Shown here piece by piece: positions 41,287 through 50,645 of a stretch of 64,000 nt of DNA (positions within the stretch are counted from its first letter, which is position 1; each line of letters starts with the position of its first letter). Below the pieces are notes generated by a model. It worked only from the letters and a program-made list of their open reading frames with translations, was not told where the DNA came from and did no database searches. The position numbers were made by a program, and so were the translations under genes. The stretch spans positions 124,001 through 188,000 of the forward strand of contig NZ_KZ319339.1 in the NCBI RefSeq assembly GCF_002744735.1, in the 5' to 3' direction. This DNA comes from Marinobacter guineae (GTDB lineage: Bacteria > Pseudomonadota > Gammaproteobacteria > Pseudomonadales > Oleiphilaceae).

Positions 41287-42601
41287 TGACCACACTCCCG
41301 TCTGCGTTGACTTGCCAGGTCTGGATCGAGTTCTTGTGATAGATCGAGTTGGTGCCACGAGCCTCTATGAGCTGAGTCAGCGTTGGCTGCACATACCCGG
41401 TTTCATCTATCACCCGCGACTGCAGCAACGCAGGGGTGCCGTCCCACTTCCACTCAAGGGAGAAGCGGGTCAGCGATTTTGACATCACCGGTTCCCGCAG
41501 CTGCGCCTGCTGCCAGTTCTGACCACCATCGACCGATACATCAACCGCTTTCACCTTGCCGCGGCCGCTCCAGGCGAGACCTTCAATCTGGTGGATGCCG
41601 TTGCCAGTTAACGGCATTTCAGGGCACGGCGATGTAATAACTGACTTGGCTTCCATAACCCAGGTGAAGCCATGGGCTGTGCCGTCCGGCATCAGATCCG
41701 TGTACTTGGACGTTTCCTCACGCTGCATCCATGGCTTGTCGCCCACTTCCAGCCGGCGCAGCCACTTCACATGGGTATTTCCTTCCCAGCCCGGCACTAC
41801 CAGGCGGATTGGATAGCCCTGCTCCCGACGCAGAGCCTCACCGTTCTGGGCATAAGCGACAATCACATCATCAAGGGCTTTCTCGAGAGGAATACTCCGG
41901 GTCATGGCGGCACCGTCTGCGCCTTCTGCCAACAACCACTTTCCCTCCGGCTTGATACCGGCTTCCTGCAGCAGCGTGGAGAGCCGAACACCGGTCCATT
42001 CGGCACAGCTAACCATGCCGTGAAGGAACTGGAGAGAATTGAGCTGGGCACCACGCCATTCCATGCCGCCGTTGGCAGGACACTCGATAAAGTTGATCTG
42101 CGAAACGCTGGGGAATCGCTGCAGATCCTCCATGGAAAGAATAATCGGGCGTTCTACAAGGCCATGAATCATCAGGCGGTGTTGCTGAGGGTCGATTTCC
42201 GGTCGGCCGGCATGATGGCGCTCGAAGAAAAGACCGTTTGGAGTGATGATGCCTTTCAGGTGCTGAAGTGGAGTAAAGCTGATTGACGAGATTTTGTCGG
42301 CGGTTAGCCAGGGTACGTTCCTACGGATGACCTCCTTTTCGAAGGGAGAGGGAACACCGTATGGATCGGTAACCACGCCTGATCCGAGAGTTCGGGTCCA
42401 CGATGGAATTTCTGGCGGATACTGTGTCGCCGCCAGAGCCCTCGGAGCAATGCCTGCGAGGGCACCTCCAACCATGGCGCCACCGGCAGTGAACAGGCCG
42501 CTTCTGAGAAAACGTCTGCGTTCTGATGAGGGTAAACGTTCTGACTCTTCCAGGGCCATTTTGGATACACCCTGGTTGAGTCGGCGGAGTTTGCCGAGCA
42601 T
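41270..42601 (-). CDS. soxC: SoxC, molybdopterin sulfane dehydrogenase
   Basis: Mo-cofactor subunit of SoxCD, which oxidises the sulfane sulfur left on SoxY and so allows complete oxidation to sulfate. The 443-residue protein has a Tat signal (ERRRFLRSGLFTAGG), the Mo-ligand Cys in FIECPANGGMEW, the cofactor region GTRLS-like WTGVRLSTLL, and a C-terminal dimer domain (VKAVDVSVDGGQNWQ). ATG 42601 with AGGAG upstream is preferred over 42649. First gene of the sox run, divergent from the second MBL-fold gene. Confidence 0.93.
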   Translation of the reverse strand: MLGKLRRLNQGVSKMALEESERLPSSERRRFLRSGLFTAGGAMVGGALAGIAPRALAATQYPPEIPSWTRTLGSGVVTDPYGVPSPFEKEVIRRNVPWLTADKISSISFTPLQHLKGIITPNGLFFERHHAGRPEIDPQQHRLMIHGLVERPIILSMEDLQRFPSVSQINFIECPANGGMEWRGAQLNSLQFLHGMVSCAEWTGVRLSTLLQEAGIKPEGKWLLAEGADGAAMTRSIPLEKALDDVIVAYAQNGEALRREQGYPIRLVVPGWEGNTHVKWLRRLEVGDKPWMQREETSKYTDLMPDGTAHGFTWVMEAKSVITSPCPEMPLTGNGIHQIEGLAWSGRGKVKAVDVSVDGGQNWQQAQLREPVMSKSLTRFSLEWKWDGTPALLQSRVIDETGYVQPTLTQLIEARGTNSIYHKNSIQTWQVNADGSVVNVQLS

Positions 42602-42649
42602 ATTATTTTTCTCCTCCTTCGATACCCTTTCGGGGCAGTCGGCCGACAT

Positions 42650-42860
42650 TCAGTACAGGACTGACAGACGGTCTTGTTGTTTCTGTTATAAGGATATAAT
42701 TTATTTATAGACCCCTCGCGATCAGGTTACAAGAGGTTTCTGAACCCTGATTCACAGGATCTTCATCGGGAAAGCTGTCTTTTGAATACTGGGGAATTGA
42801 CATTAATCATGGCTAAAACAGACACTTATAGGCCCTGCAAATGCAAAAGGAGAGGCCGAG
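42650..42860. promoter_or_regulatory. Divergent promoter region of the sox cluster
   Basis: About 210 bp between soxC and the MBL-fold gene. AT-rich core around 42685-42712 (GATATAATTTATTTATAG) suits promoters in both directions. No SoxR-type regulator gene lies in the window. Confidence 0.45.
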
Positions 42861-43865
42861 ATGTTGGCAAAAAAAATTAGAATCAGTATGACATCTGCCG
42901 GAATAGCTGCCGCAATGCTGACCGGGTCCGTAGCTCTGGCGGCCGGATCCTCTTCGGGATATGCCCCTCTCTCTATTTCAATTGAGGCAGAGCCAGTGAG
43001 CGCGGACAACGTTTACTATTTCTCTGGTCAGTCGGGGGTTCCGGGTAAGCAGAACGAAGGTTTCACGGCCAATGCAGGATTTGTAATAACCGAGGAGGGT
43101 GTCGTGGTGTTCGATGCCCTGGGAACACCAAGTCTCGGTGCGGCAATGATCGATAAAATACGAGAACTGACGGAATTACCCATAAGCCATGTTGTGATCA
43201 GTCATTATCATGCGGACCATGTATACGGTCTCCAAGCCTTCAGGGAGCTGACCAAAGCGAAGGTCATTGCCCAGGAAGCGTCAAGTCTCTATATCAACAG
43301 CCCGGATGCGGGCGAACGCCTGGAACAGCGTAAACAGGCGCTCTCACCCTGGGTAGATGACAACACCACGGTAATCGCTCCTGATGTTACCTTTGAGGAG
43401 GAAATGGTGCTGGATTCCGGTAATTACCGGTTCCGTCTCGTTCATGCGGGGCCGGCCCATTCACCGGATGACAGCCTGATGATGGTGGAGCCTTCCGGTG
43501 TTCTGTTTTCCGGCGATATTATCCAGAATGAACGGGTTCCGTTCCTTGCCAGCTCCGAAGTTAATACCGCGAACTGGATGAGGGCCATCGAGAAAGTCAG
43601 GGAACTGAATCCGCGGGTCCTGATACCCGGCCATGGCAAGGCATCGGAAAATGCCATGGGCGCCCTGAATTTCACCTATGACTATCTGGCGTATGTCCGG
43701 GACCGCATGGGCACTGCCGTTGAGGCGTGGATCGAGTTCGAAGATGCCTATGAACAAACGGACTGGTCCCGCTACGAAAACCTGCCGGCATTCGAGGCGT
43801 CCAACAAGGCGAACGCTTATCGTGTTTACCTCGAAATGGAAAAAGCGGCACTGGGCGGGGGTTAG
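42861..43865 (+). CDS. Exported MBL-fold hydrolase
   Basis: A 334-residue exported metallo-beta-lactamase-fold protein with intact metal motifs: ISHYHADHVYG near residue 112, AGPAHSPDD near 195, FSGDII and IPGHGKASE. AAGGAGAG precedes the ATG, and the signal peptide ends near ALA-AGS. It resembles the SoxH/quinoprotein-relay group of MBL proteins. It is divergent from soxC, so probably belongs to the sulfur regulon. It may act on a small sulfur compound or as a hydrolase of unknown substrate (inference). Confidence 0.87.
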   Translation: MLAKKIRISMTSAGIAAAMLTGSVALAAGSSSGYAPLSISIEAEPVSADNVYYFSGQSGVPGKQNEGFTANAGFVITEEGVVVFDALGTPSLGAAMIDKIRELTELPISHVVISHYHADHVYGLQAFRELTKAKVIAQEASSLYINSPDAGERLEQRKQALSPWVDDNTTVIAPDVTFEEEMVLDSGNYRFRLVHAGPAHSPDDSLMMVEPSGVLFSGDIIQNERVPFLASSEVNTANWMRAIEKVRELNPRVLIPGHGKASENAMGALNFTYDYLAYVRDRMGTAVEAWIEFEDAYEQTDWSRYENLPAFEASNKANAYRVYLEMEKAALGGG

Positions 43866-43872
43866 ACAAAGC

Positions 43873-44481
43873 TCAGCGGATTACCTGAGCTTGGCTCTCC
43901 TCTGCCAGTTCCTCGAGGCTACTGTAATCGCATTCTTTGCTGGCCATGAAGCTGTCGGTGGAGTCCACAAGAATGTGGTCATCCCGCATGAAGCGTCGAC
44001 CAAGCAGTACGGGGTAGGAAAATCGGCCCCGGTCGGCCAGTGAAAACTGGGTTTCGTGAATGCTACCCCCAATACAGAACTCCATGCGCACCACGTATCG
44101 TCTCTGGGATGGCGCACCTTTGCGTTTGATCAGAACGGTTCGCTCAACCGGGCGCTCAAACTCCAGGATGATGCTCTCGTGCTCTATCTCGCCTTCGGTG
44201 GGCTGATCTTCGTGGTCGCCAAGGGGAATCTGAAAGCTCACCCATTCTTCACCCTCTTTTTCAAATGGCTCCACGTTGACGGCATGCAAGGACGACGTTT
44301 TGGCGCCGGTGTCCAGGCGGGATTTGAGCCGAAGGGCGGTATCTTTCATTACCACCCATTCAACAAAACCGAGGACTTCCGGAGTGCGGTTCTCACGGTG
44401 TTCGTCGGAGTCTGCTGAATACAGTAACGTCGAAAAACAGAACAACGCTGTAACCAGCACTGTCTTGTTCAAAAACCTCAT
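43873..44481 (-). CDS. Exported retropepsin-like (RimK-associated type) protein
   Basis: A 202-residue protein of the family labelled ATP-dependent zinc protease, in fact a retropepsin-like fold. The aspartic motif is in SRLDTGAKTSSLHA near residue 57, then VERTVLIKRKGAPSQRRYVV and PVLLGRRFMRDDHILVD. It has a signal peptide (TALFCFSTLLYS), unlike the cytoplasmic RimB-type members. It overlaps acpH by 4 nt. The substrate is unknown. Confidence 0.82.
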   Translation of the reverse strand: MRFLNKTVLVTALFCFSTLLYSADSDEHRENRTPEVLGFVEWVVMKDTALRLKSRLDTGAKTSSLHAVNVEPFEKEGEEWVSFQIPLGDHEDQPTEGEIEHESIILEFERPVERTVLIKRKGAPSQRRYVVRMEFCIGGSIHETQFSLADRGRFSYPVLLGRRFMRDDHILVDSTDSFMASKECDYSSLEELAEESQAQVIR

Positions 44482-45053
44482 TCAATATCCCCTGCAAACT
44501 TCTGTAAATCCGGAAAAAACGAAAGAAAATTCTGTTCCAGCTCAGCCTGGTTCGCCTGGATCTCCGTGATGATACCGGCAAAACTGTTGCGGAAGCGGAT
44601 GCGATCCGCAACGCGATCAAGGGCGTAGCCTACCCGCTCCAGGTCCTTGTAGGCACCAAACCAGTCGTACCCGACCATCCTTCGGGTAACCCTTGCCATG
44701 GACGACGGCATCAGGTGCTCGTGCTCCTGCAATTCCCAGTAAATGAGGTGGATAAATTGGTCTTGCTCAACTTCGCTGAACCGGCTCCAGTGCTTGAGGA
44801 GGAAGTGGTCGTAAAGAATATCCAGAGCAACGCCTGCAAACCGCCGACGTTGCCGGGAGAAAACCTGTTTGCTGGCGAGGACATCGGGATGCTGGTCCGT
44901 GAAACTGTCCACCGCCCGATGGTGGCGAACGCCCCGCCTCACCGCGTCCGGGAGTGCCGAGATATCGACACCCCTGGCAAAGTCACCGAGGATACTTCCC
45001 ACCCGGGCTTCGGGTGAATCAGGCGCAAGAAATACGTGGGCCAGATGGTTCAA
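44478..45053 (-). CDS. acpH: Acyl carrier protein phosphodiesterase
   Basis: Removes the 4'-phosphopantetheine group from ACP. The 191-residue protein starts with the family signature MNHLAHVFLA and contains GSILGDFARGVD, RRGVRHHRAVDSFTDQHPD and DILYDHFLLKHW, the metal-binding HD-like residues of AcpH. Length is normal. It is followed by the retropepsin-like gene in the same operon. Confidence 0.92.
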   Translation of the reverse strand: MNHLAHVFLAPDSPEARVGSILGDFARGVDISALPDAVRRGVRHHRAVDSFTDQHPDVLASKQVFSRQRRRFAGVALDILYDHFLLKHWSRFSEVEQDQFIHLIYWELQEHEHLMPSSMARVTRRMVGYDWFGAYKDLERVGYALDRVADRIRFRNSFAGIITEIQANQAELEQNFLSFFPDLQKFAGDIE

Positions 45054-45076
45054 GCAGTCTCCCCGGTGATCTGGTC

Positions 45077-45619
45077 TCAGAAGTTGAACTGAATGCCGAC
45101 ACCCAGACCATCAATTTCGGCATCGCTGTCCTCATAGTAACGCATATACTCGAGGTTTCCGGACAGGTTCGGGGCAAACTCCATGTTCATGCCGATGCCG
45201 TAGGAAACATCGGATTCATCCTCCGTTGCAGTACCAAAGGGTGAGTCCGCCTCAATTTCAACCCGGGTAAAGCCGAGAACGGCATAAGGCGTAATTGGAG
45301 ACTCGTTTACGAGGTTAAAGGTGGCGTAACCACCGAAGAAGTTGTCTAACGAGTAATCTACCCCGCCAATCCGGTCATCATCCACACCAAAGCCACCGCG
45401 GGCTTCAATGCCGAGGAACGGAGTCGCCATAACTCCGACCTTGGCCGAGAGCGTACCGACATCGGCATCCGCGTTGCCACTTTCTAGGCTCATGAAGGTG
45501 TAGTTGAGTCCCGTGTAGAGTCCGCCAACACCAGATTTGTACATATCCTGGGCGCTGACAGTGCCCGCAGCCGCCAGGCTGGAAGCAAATACAACGGCGA
45601 GTGAACGTGCATGTTTCAT
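45077..45619 (-). CDS. Outer-membrane beta-barrel protein
   Basis: A 180-residue exported protein with a signal peptide (ending VSA-QDM) and eight alternating amphipathic strands ending in Phe (GLGVGIQFNF), typical of OmpA-/OmpX-like small barrels (outer membrane protein beta-barrel domain). GGAGAAACG precedes the ATG. Function is unknown, probably structural. It is divergent from the trkH copy 2. Confidence 0.88.
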   Translation of the reverse strand: MKHARSLAVVFASSLAAAGTVSAQDMYKSGVGGLYTGLNYTFMSLESGNADADVGTLSAKVGVMATPFLGIEARGGFGVDDDRIGGVDYSLDNFFGGYATFNLVNESPITPYAVLGFTRVEIEADSPFGTATEDESDVSYGIGMNMEFAPNLSGNLEYMRYYEDSDAEIDGLGVGIQFNF

Positions 45620-45831
45620 TATCGTTTCTCCTTTACCGAATCATTCGGTGTACAAGAGTGAACTTGCACCAGACTCACGGTATTTGCCATCAGGAAGATC
45701 CGCATTTACCCGAAATTTACACCAATTTAATTCCCCGGTAATTCCCGGTTGCGCGGGCCGTTACCTTGCGGTTACCCAAAGCCACAGGTATTCTGACGCC
45801 GTCCCCCGGTATCAGCTGACTCGAGCTTCCA

Positions 45832-47283
45832 TTGAGAAATCTTTACCCCGTCATTTTCATTGTCAGCGTCATGTTTGTGCTACTCAGCATATTCATGACA
45901 TTGCCTGTCATTTTGCTTGCAGGCTCCGTAACACCGAATGCCCTGGCATTTGCGGAATCGGCTGCTATTGTCTGTGGCCTGGGCATTCTGGGCATGGCCA
46001 CAACCTACCGGAAACCCCGGGATCTGAAGCCTCGTTACATGTTTGTGCTTACGGTTTCGTCCTGGTTGATTATTGCGCTGTTTTCCTCTCTGCCTTTTTA
46101 TCTGAGCGATCTGAAAATTTCTGCAGCAGATGCGTTCTTTGAGGGCACGTCCGGTATAACCACCACTGGCGCAACCGTGTTCAGTGGGCTGGATACCATG
46201 GATAAGGATCTGCTGATCTGGCGTTCGATTCTGCAATGGATCGGTGGTATAGGGATCATCGGCATGTTCGTCGCGGTTCTGCCATTCCTGCGTGTGGGCG
46301 GCATGCGCCTGTTTGCCACTGAATCCTCCGAGTGGACAGACAAGGCCCTGCCAAGGATGAAAACCCTTAGCCGCGGCCTGTTGCTGGTGTACGTGGCGTT
46401 CTCGATTATTGCGGTGGTAACTTACTGGTTCTCTGGCATGACGTTGTTCGATGCGTTCAACCATGGCCTTACCAGCATTGCCACAGGCGGCTTCTCCACC
46501 TCTGATTTGTCCATGGGCAAGTTCAGTGATCTGATACTGATGGAAGCCACCATTTTCATGATCCTTGGTAGTCTGCCCTTCTTCCTGTTTGTGCGGGAGT
46601 TACACGGCCAGCACGGTGTGCTTTTCCGGGATCAGCAGGTTCGTCTTTTCCTGGCGATCCTGTTCATTGTGCCTATGCTGTTGACGTTGTACCGCTGGCT
46701 GGTATCTCCGGTTCCCTTCGACCCACTGCACAATTACGCCGCGACTCTGTTCAATGTGACGTCCGTGGTAACCACCACAGGGTACGCCTCTGAGGACTAT
46801 TCCGCCTGGGGACCGCTGGCGTTTGTCCTGTTCTTCTTCCTGATGTTCGTGGGCGGCTGCTCAGGCTCCACTGCCGGTGGTATGAAGATTTTCCGGTTCC
46901 AGTTGTCGCTGATTATTCTTCGTGAGCAACTGATGCGCTTGCTGCATCCTCGTGCGGTTTTTACCCGTAATTACAACGGTCGCGCGGTAAGCGATGAAAT
47001 CATATCGTCCATGATCGCCTACACCTTCATTTTTCTGCTTTGCCTCTTGCTTATTACGGTAGCCCTTGCGGCCATGCAGCTGGATTTCATTACATCGCTT
47101 TCCGGCGCCCTCACCTCGCTGACCAACGTTGGCCCGGGCCTGGGAGATATCATCGGGCCGGCAGGCAATTTCGGACCACTGCCCGATGCCGCCAAATGGG
47201 TGCTTTCAGTAGGCATGCTGATGGGCCGTCTTGAGATTCTGAGCGTGGTGATTGTGCTGTCGCCGGCGTTCTGGCGCACCTGA
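45832..47283 (+). CDS. TrkH-family potassium uptake protein (copy 2)
   Basis: K+ translocating subunit of 483 residues, close in length and sequence to the copy at 213-1667 (shared motifs: SDLK near 95, GTSGITTTGATVFSGL, SIATGGFSTSDLSMGKF, TSVVTTTGYASEDYS, GCSGSTAGGMKIFRFQ and ANVGPGLGD-like TNVGPGLGD). The start seems to be TTG at 45832, because no ATG gives the usual N terminus. Monocistronic, convergent with the glucan phosphorylase 10 nt away. Confidence 0.92.
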   Translation: MRNLYPVIFIVSVMFVLLSIFMTLPVILLAGSVTPNALAFAESAAIVCGLGILGMATTYRKPRDLKPRYMFVLTVSSWLIIALFSSLPFYLSDLKISAADAFFEGTSGITTTGATVFSGLDTMDKDLLIWRSILQWIGGIGIIGMFVAVLPFLRVGGMRLFATESSEWTDKALPRMKTLSRGLLLVYVAFSIIAVVTYWFSGMTLFDAFNHGLTSIATGGFSTSDLSMGKFSDLILMEATIFMILGSLPFFLFVRELHGQHGVLFRDQQVRLFLAILFIVPMLLTLYRWLVSPVPFDPLHNYAATLFNVTSVVTTTGYASEDYSAWGPLAFVLFFFLMFVGGCSGSTAGGMKIFRFQLSLIILREQLMRLLHPRAVFTRNYNGRAVSDEIISSMIAYTFIFLLCLLLITVALAAMQLDFITSLSGALTSLTNVGPGLGDIIGPAGNFGPLPDAAKWVLSVGMLMGRLEILSVVIVLSPAFWRT

Positions 47284-47293
47284 TTGGAGACTG

Positions 47294-49822
47294 TTACTTT
47301 AGCCAGAGTACGGAGGGGTTCTCCAGGGGAAGATTCAGGCGTTCATCATGCACCCGCAAGCGCGGGGTATAGTGCCCTTCCGGGCGTGACGGTACCGAAC
47401 ACTCGTACAGATAGCTGTGGGCCGATCCACTGAGCGGGCGCTGCATCGCCATGGCAGTCACTGTTCTTGGCCCGTATTCAGAGGCTTCCGCCACCAGTTC
47501 CACAGCAATTCGCTGCTCATCGATACCATCCAGGTACACCTCTACCGCGTAGGTCTGGCTGCCCGCCGACTCAGTGACATTGAACACGCTGAAGCGCAGT
47601 CGCGGCCAGTGCCTCGCGATCTCCCGGTGTTCACTCAAAATTTCTGCCGCTGCCTCCGGGCTTCGCTGTTTCCCCTGTTCCGCCATTGGCAGGTAGAACC
47701 GTTCCACATATTCCCGAACCATCCGGTTCGCTGAATAGGTGGCCGTGAGCTGGTCCATACTGGCGCGGATCCGTTGGAGCCATTTCCGGGGCAGACCCTG
47801 CGCGTCCACATCATAGAAACCGGGAATCACCTCGTGCTCCAGCAAATCGAAGAGTTCCCGGGCGTCCGTATGATCATGCTCACTGGAACTGCGCAGCTCC
47901 TCGAAGGTGGCACCCGGGCGGATGGCCCAGCCCACATCAGCGCTCCATGCCTCCGCCCACCAGCCATCGTACTGGGACAGGTTCAGGCCACCATTGACGA
48001 GCACTTTCATCCCGCTGGTGCCGCAGGCTTCCCAGGGATGGCGCGGGCAATTCAGCCACACGTCCACGCCCTGGATCAGCTGATTGGCCACGCCGAGATC
48101 GTAATCTTCGATGAACACCACTTTGCCTTCCACATCCGGCCGTCTTGAAAAGGCCTTCCATTGTCGGATGATCTGTTTGCCCCGCTGGTCATAGGGATGA
48201 GCCTTGCCCGCGAGAACGATCTGTAGAGGCCGGTCGCGGCTCGCCAGCAGGCTGAGCAGCCGCTCCTGGTCTTTCAGCAGCAGGTCGGGCCGTTTGTAAT
48301 CAGTGAAACGACGGGCAAAGCCCAGTGTCAGAGTTTCATGATCCAGCAACAGCCCGCAAGCGGCGGCGTGGTTGTTGACCGGGTTCTGCTCGCAATGCTG
48401 GCTTGAAAGCCGTCGACGGAGGTAGCCAATCAGCCGGCTTCGCTGCAGCCGTCGCATCTCCCACAATTCGTCGTCGGTTATTGCCGACATCGGGCAGGAC
48501 ATCTGCAATGGACGGCGCCAGCGGTCCTGACCACAGGCCCGGGTCCAGATAGCATCAGACTCCGGTGAATCCCAGCTGGGTGTATGCACGCCATTGGTCA
48601 CAAAGTCTGCCGGAATGTCTTCCGCCGGCCAGCGTGGAAAAAACGGTTGAAAGATGGTTTGTGTGACCTTCTGATGGATGCGGCTTACCCCGTTGATCCG
48701 GCCGCTCATATTCAAGGCAAGCAAAGCCATGTTCAGCCGTTGGTCGTCAGCATCCACACCCTTTATGGCACGCTCACTGCCCAAACCTAACAGTTGATCT
48801 GGATTCAGATCCCGGTCTTCAAGCCAGGGCGCGAGGTAAAGCCGGAGGAGTGACCCAGAGAAGTGGTCAAAGCCGGAGGCAACCGAGGTGTGCGTGGTGA
48901 ACAGATTGGTTGCCCGGGTGGCCGTACGGGCCGTCTGAAAGTCGCTCTGGTGGTCCTCCTGCCAGCTGAAGGCCCGCTCAATGAGGGCCAGAGCACAATG
49001 GCCTTCGTTAAGGTGGCACAGGCCGGGTTGCCGGCCCAGTTGTCTTAGCAGACGCCAGCCGCCAATGCCCAGCACCATTTCCTGCTGCAGGCGCTTTTCC
49101 GGGTCGCCGGTGTAAAGTTCACTGGTAATCCCCCGGTCGCCGGGCTCATTGCGGGGGTCATTGCTGTCGAGCAGCAGCAGTTCGCAGCGGCCCACCTGAG
49201 CTTTCCACGCTCGCAGACGTACGTGCCTGCCCGGAAAGGGTACAACCACCCTCACCCACTGGTCGTCTGCATCTCTGAGTGGCGAAACGGGCAGCATCGT
49301 AGGATCATTGTAGGGATAGAATTCCAGCTGTTCGCCATCGGTACTGATCGCCTGGCGAAAGTAGCCCTGTTGGTAGAGCAATCCCACGGCAGTCACCGGA
49401 AGTCCCAGATCGCTGGCAGCCTTGAGATAGTCGCCGGCAAGAACACCCAGCCCGCCGCTATAGAGTGGCAAGGATTCGCTGAGGCCGTATTCCATGCAGA
49501 AATAGGCGATGCCCTGGCCCAGATCCCCGGCACAATCGTCCGAATACCAGGTGCTGGCATTAACGAATTTGTGGTGGGCAGCTAGCTGTTGGAGGTAGCG
49601 TTGCTGAAATGAAGGGTCCTGTGCCAGTTCCTCCAGCCTGTCACCGGACACGCTGTTCAGAACCAGCCAGGCGTTGCGGGTCGTTTCCCAGGTTTCCTCA
49701 TCGAGGGCTCGCCACAGCTCGTCGCTGCCGTGGTGCCAGGTCCACCGCAGGTCCAGTGCCAACTGAAAAAGTCCGCTCAGGGATTCCGGCAAGGACCGCG
49801 GAGTATAGGCTGCCAAGGTCAA
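47294..49822 (-). CDS. Alpha-glucan phosphorylase (GT35, bacterial short type), copy 1
   Basis: Cytoplasmic PLP enzyme releasing glucose-1-phosphate from alpha-1,4-glucans. The 842-residue protein starts at a TTG (GGAG 8 nt before) with the N-terminal DUF3417-type segment (FQLALDLRWTWHHGSDELW), then FCMEYGLSESLPLYSGGLGVLAGD, LNEGHCALALIERAFS, TNGVHTPSW and the PLP region EACGTSGMKVLVNGGLNLS. This is the Thermotoga/Aquifex-type glucan phosphorylase, not the classic GlgP. The SDR gene lies just upstream on the same strand. A paralogue is at 59148. Confidence 0.9.
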   Translation of the reverse strand: MTLAAYTPRSLPESLSGLFQLALDLRWTWHHGSDELWRALDEETWETTRNAWLVLNSVSGDRLEELAQDPSFQQRYLQQLAAHHKFVNASTWYSDDCAGDLGQGIAYFCMEYGLSESLPLYSGGLGVLAGDYLKAASDLGLPVTAVGLLYQQGYFRQAISTDGEQLEFYPYNDPTMLPVSPLRDADDQWVRVVVPFPGRHVRLRAWKAQVGRCELLLLDSNDPRNEPGDRGITSELYTGDPEKRLQQEMVLGIGGWRLLRQLGRQPGLCHLNEGHCALALIERAFSWQEDHQSDFQTARTATRATNLFTTHTSVASGFDHFSGSLLRLYLAPWLEDRDLNPDQLLGLGSERAIKGVDADDQRLNMALLALNMSGRINGVSRIHQKVTQTIFQPFFPRWPAEDIPADFVTNGVHTPSWDSPESDAIWTRACGQDRWRRPLQMSCPMSAITDDELWEMRRLQRSRLIGYLRRRLSSQHCEQNPVNNHAAACGLLLDHETLTLGFARRFTDYKRPDLLLKDQERLLSLLASRDRPLQIVLAGKAHPYDQRGKQIIRQWKAFSRRPDVEGKVVFIEDYDLGVANQLIQGVDVWLNCPRHPWEACGTSGMKVLVNGGLNLSQYDGWWAEAWSADVGWAIRPGATFEELRSSSEHDHTDARELFDLLEHEVIPGFYDVDAQGLPRKWLQRIRASMDQLTATYSANRMVREYVERFYLPMAEQGKQRSPEAAAEILSEHREIARHWPRLRFSVFNVTESAGSQTYAVEVYLDGIDEQRIAVELVAEASEYGPRTVTAMAMQRPLSGSAHSYLYECSVPSRPEGHYTPRLRVHDERLNLPLENPSVLWLK

Positions 49823-49852
49823 GGTTTAGCTCCGGTCAGGTCAGTGGGAACA

Positions 49853-50623
49853 CTAATGGGCGGTGTAACCGCCATCAATCACCAGTTCACTGCCGGTCAC
49901 GAATTTGGATTCGTCAGAGGCCAGATACACTGCGCCCCAGGCGATATCATCAGGCTCTCCCATATGACCTACGGGATGGAGCGCAGCGGTGGCTTTTCTC
50001 GCTTCTTCCGGATCTTGCCCGGTAGATTTCAGGTGGCCCTCCACCAATGGTGTCCAGATAAACCCGGGATGGATGGAATTGGCGCGAATGTTTTCGGTGG
50101 CATACAGCATGGCATCGGTTTTGGACATCAGCCGCACTGCGCCCTTGGAGGCATGGTAGGGAGGAATGTCCGGGGCGCTTACCAGGCCATAGATGGATGA
50201 CAGATTGATAATGCTGCCCACGCCGGCTCTTTTCATGTGGGGAATGGCGTGTTTGGTACAGAAAAATACCCCTTTCACGTTCACATTCTGGACAAGGTCC
50301 CACTCTTCCTCGGTCAGTTCGTGAGTGGGCTTGTTAGCACCTGCAATTCCCGCATTGTTAACCAACACCGTAAGGCTGCCAAAAGTCTCTGCAACCTTGT
50401 CCAGCACCTGTTTGACCTCCTGCTCCTTGCTGACGTCGCAATGCCAGTAACCAGCCTTGAGACCACGATCCGTAAGCTGGCTGGCCAGAGCCTCGCCATC
50501 CTTGTCCTGGCAATCGAGTATGGCTACAGCCGCTCCCTCTTCTGCCATACGGGTTGCTGTAGCGGCTCCGATTCCTACCGAGCCTCCAGTGACAACGGCA
50601 ACCTTACCTTTTAATCGTTCCAT
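49853..50623 (-). CDS. SDR-family oxidoreductase
   Basis: NAD(P)-dependent short-chain dehydrogenase of 256 residues with TGGSVGIGAATA at the start, NNAG near 88, the catalytic Ser in LSSIYG and YHASK near 157, and a C-terminal FVTGSELVIDGGYT. AAGGAGGA precedes the ATG at 50623. Similar to glucose-1-dehydrogenase/3-oxoacyl reductase-type SDRs; the substrate cannot be told. Thirty bp upstream of the glucan phosphorylase gene. Confidence 0.88.
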   Translation of the reverse strand: MERLKGKVAVVTGGSVGIGAATATRMAEEGAAVAILDCQDKDGEALASQLTDRGLKAGYWHCDVSKEQEVKQVLDKVAETFGSLTVLVNNAGIAGANKPTHELTEEEWDLVQNVNVKGVFFCTKHAIPHMKRAGVGSIINLSSIYGLVSAPDIPPYHASKGAVRLMSKTDAMLYATENIRANSIHPGFIWTPLVEGHLKSTGQDPEEARKATAALHPVGHMGEPDDIAWGAVYLASDESKFVTGSELVIDGGYTAH

Positions 50624-50645
50624 GGAAATCCTCCTTGATGACATT

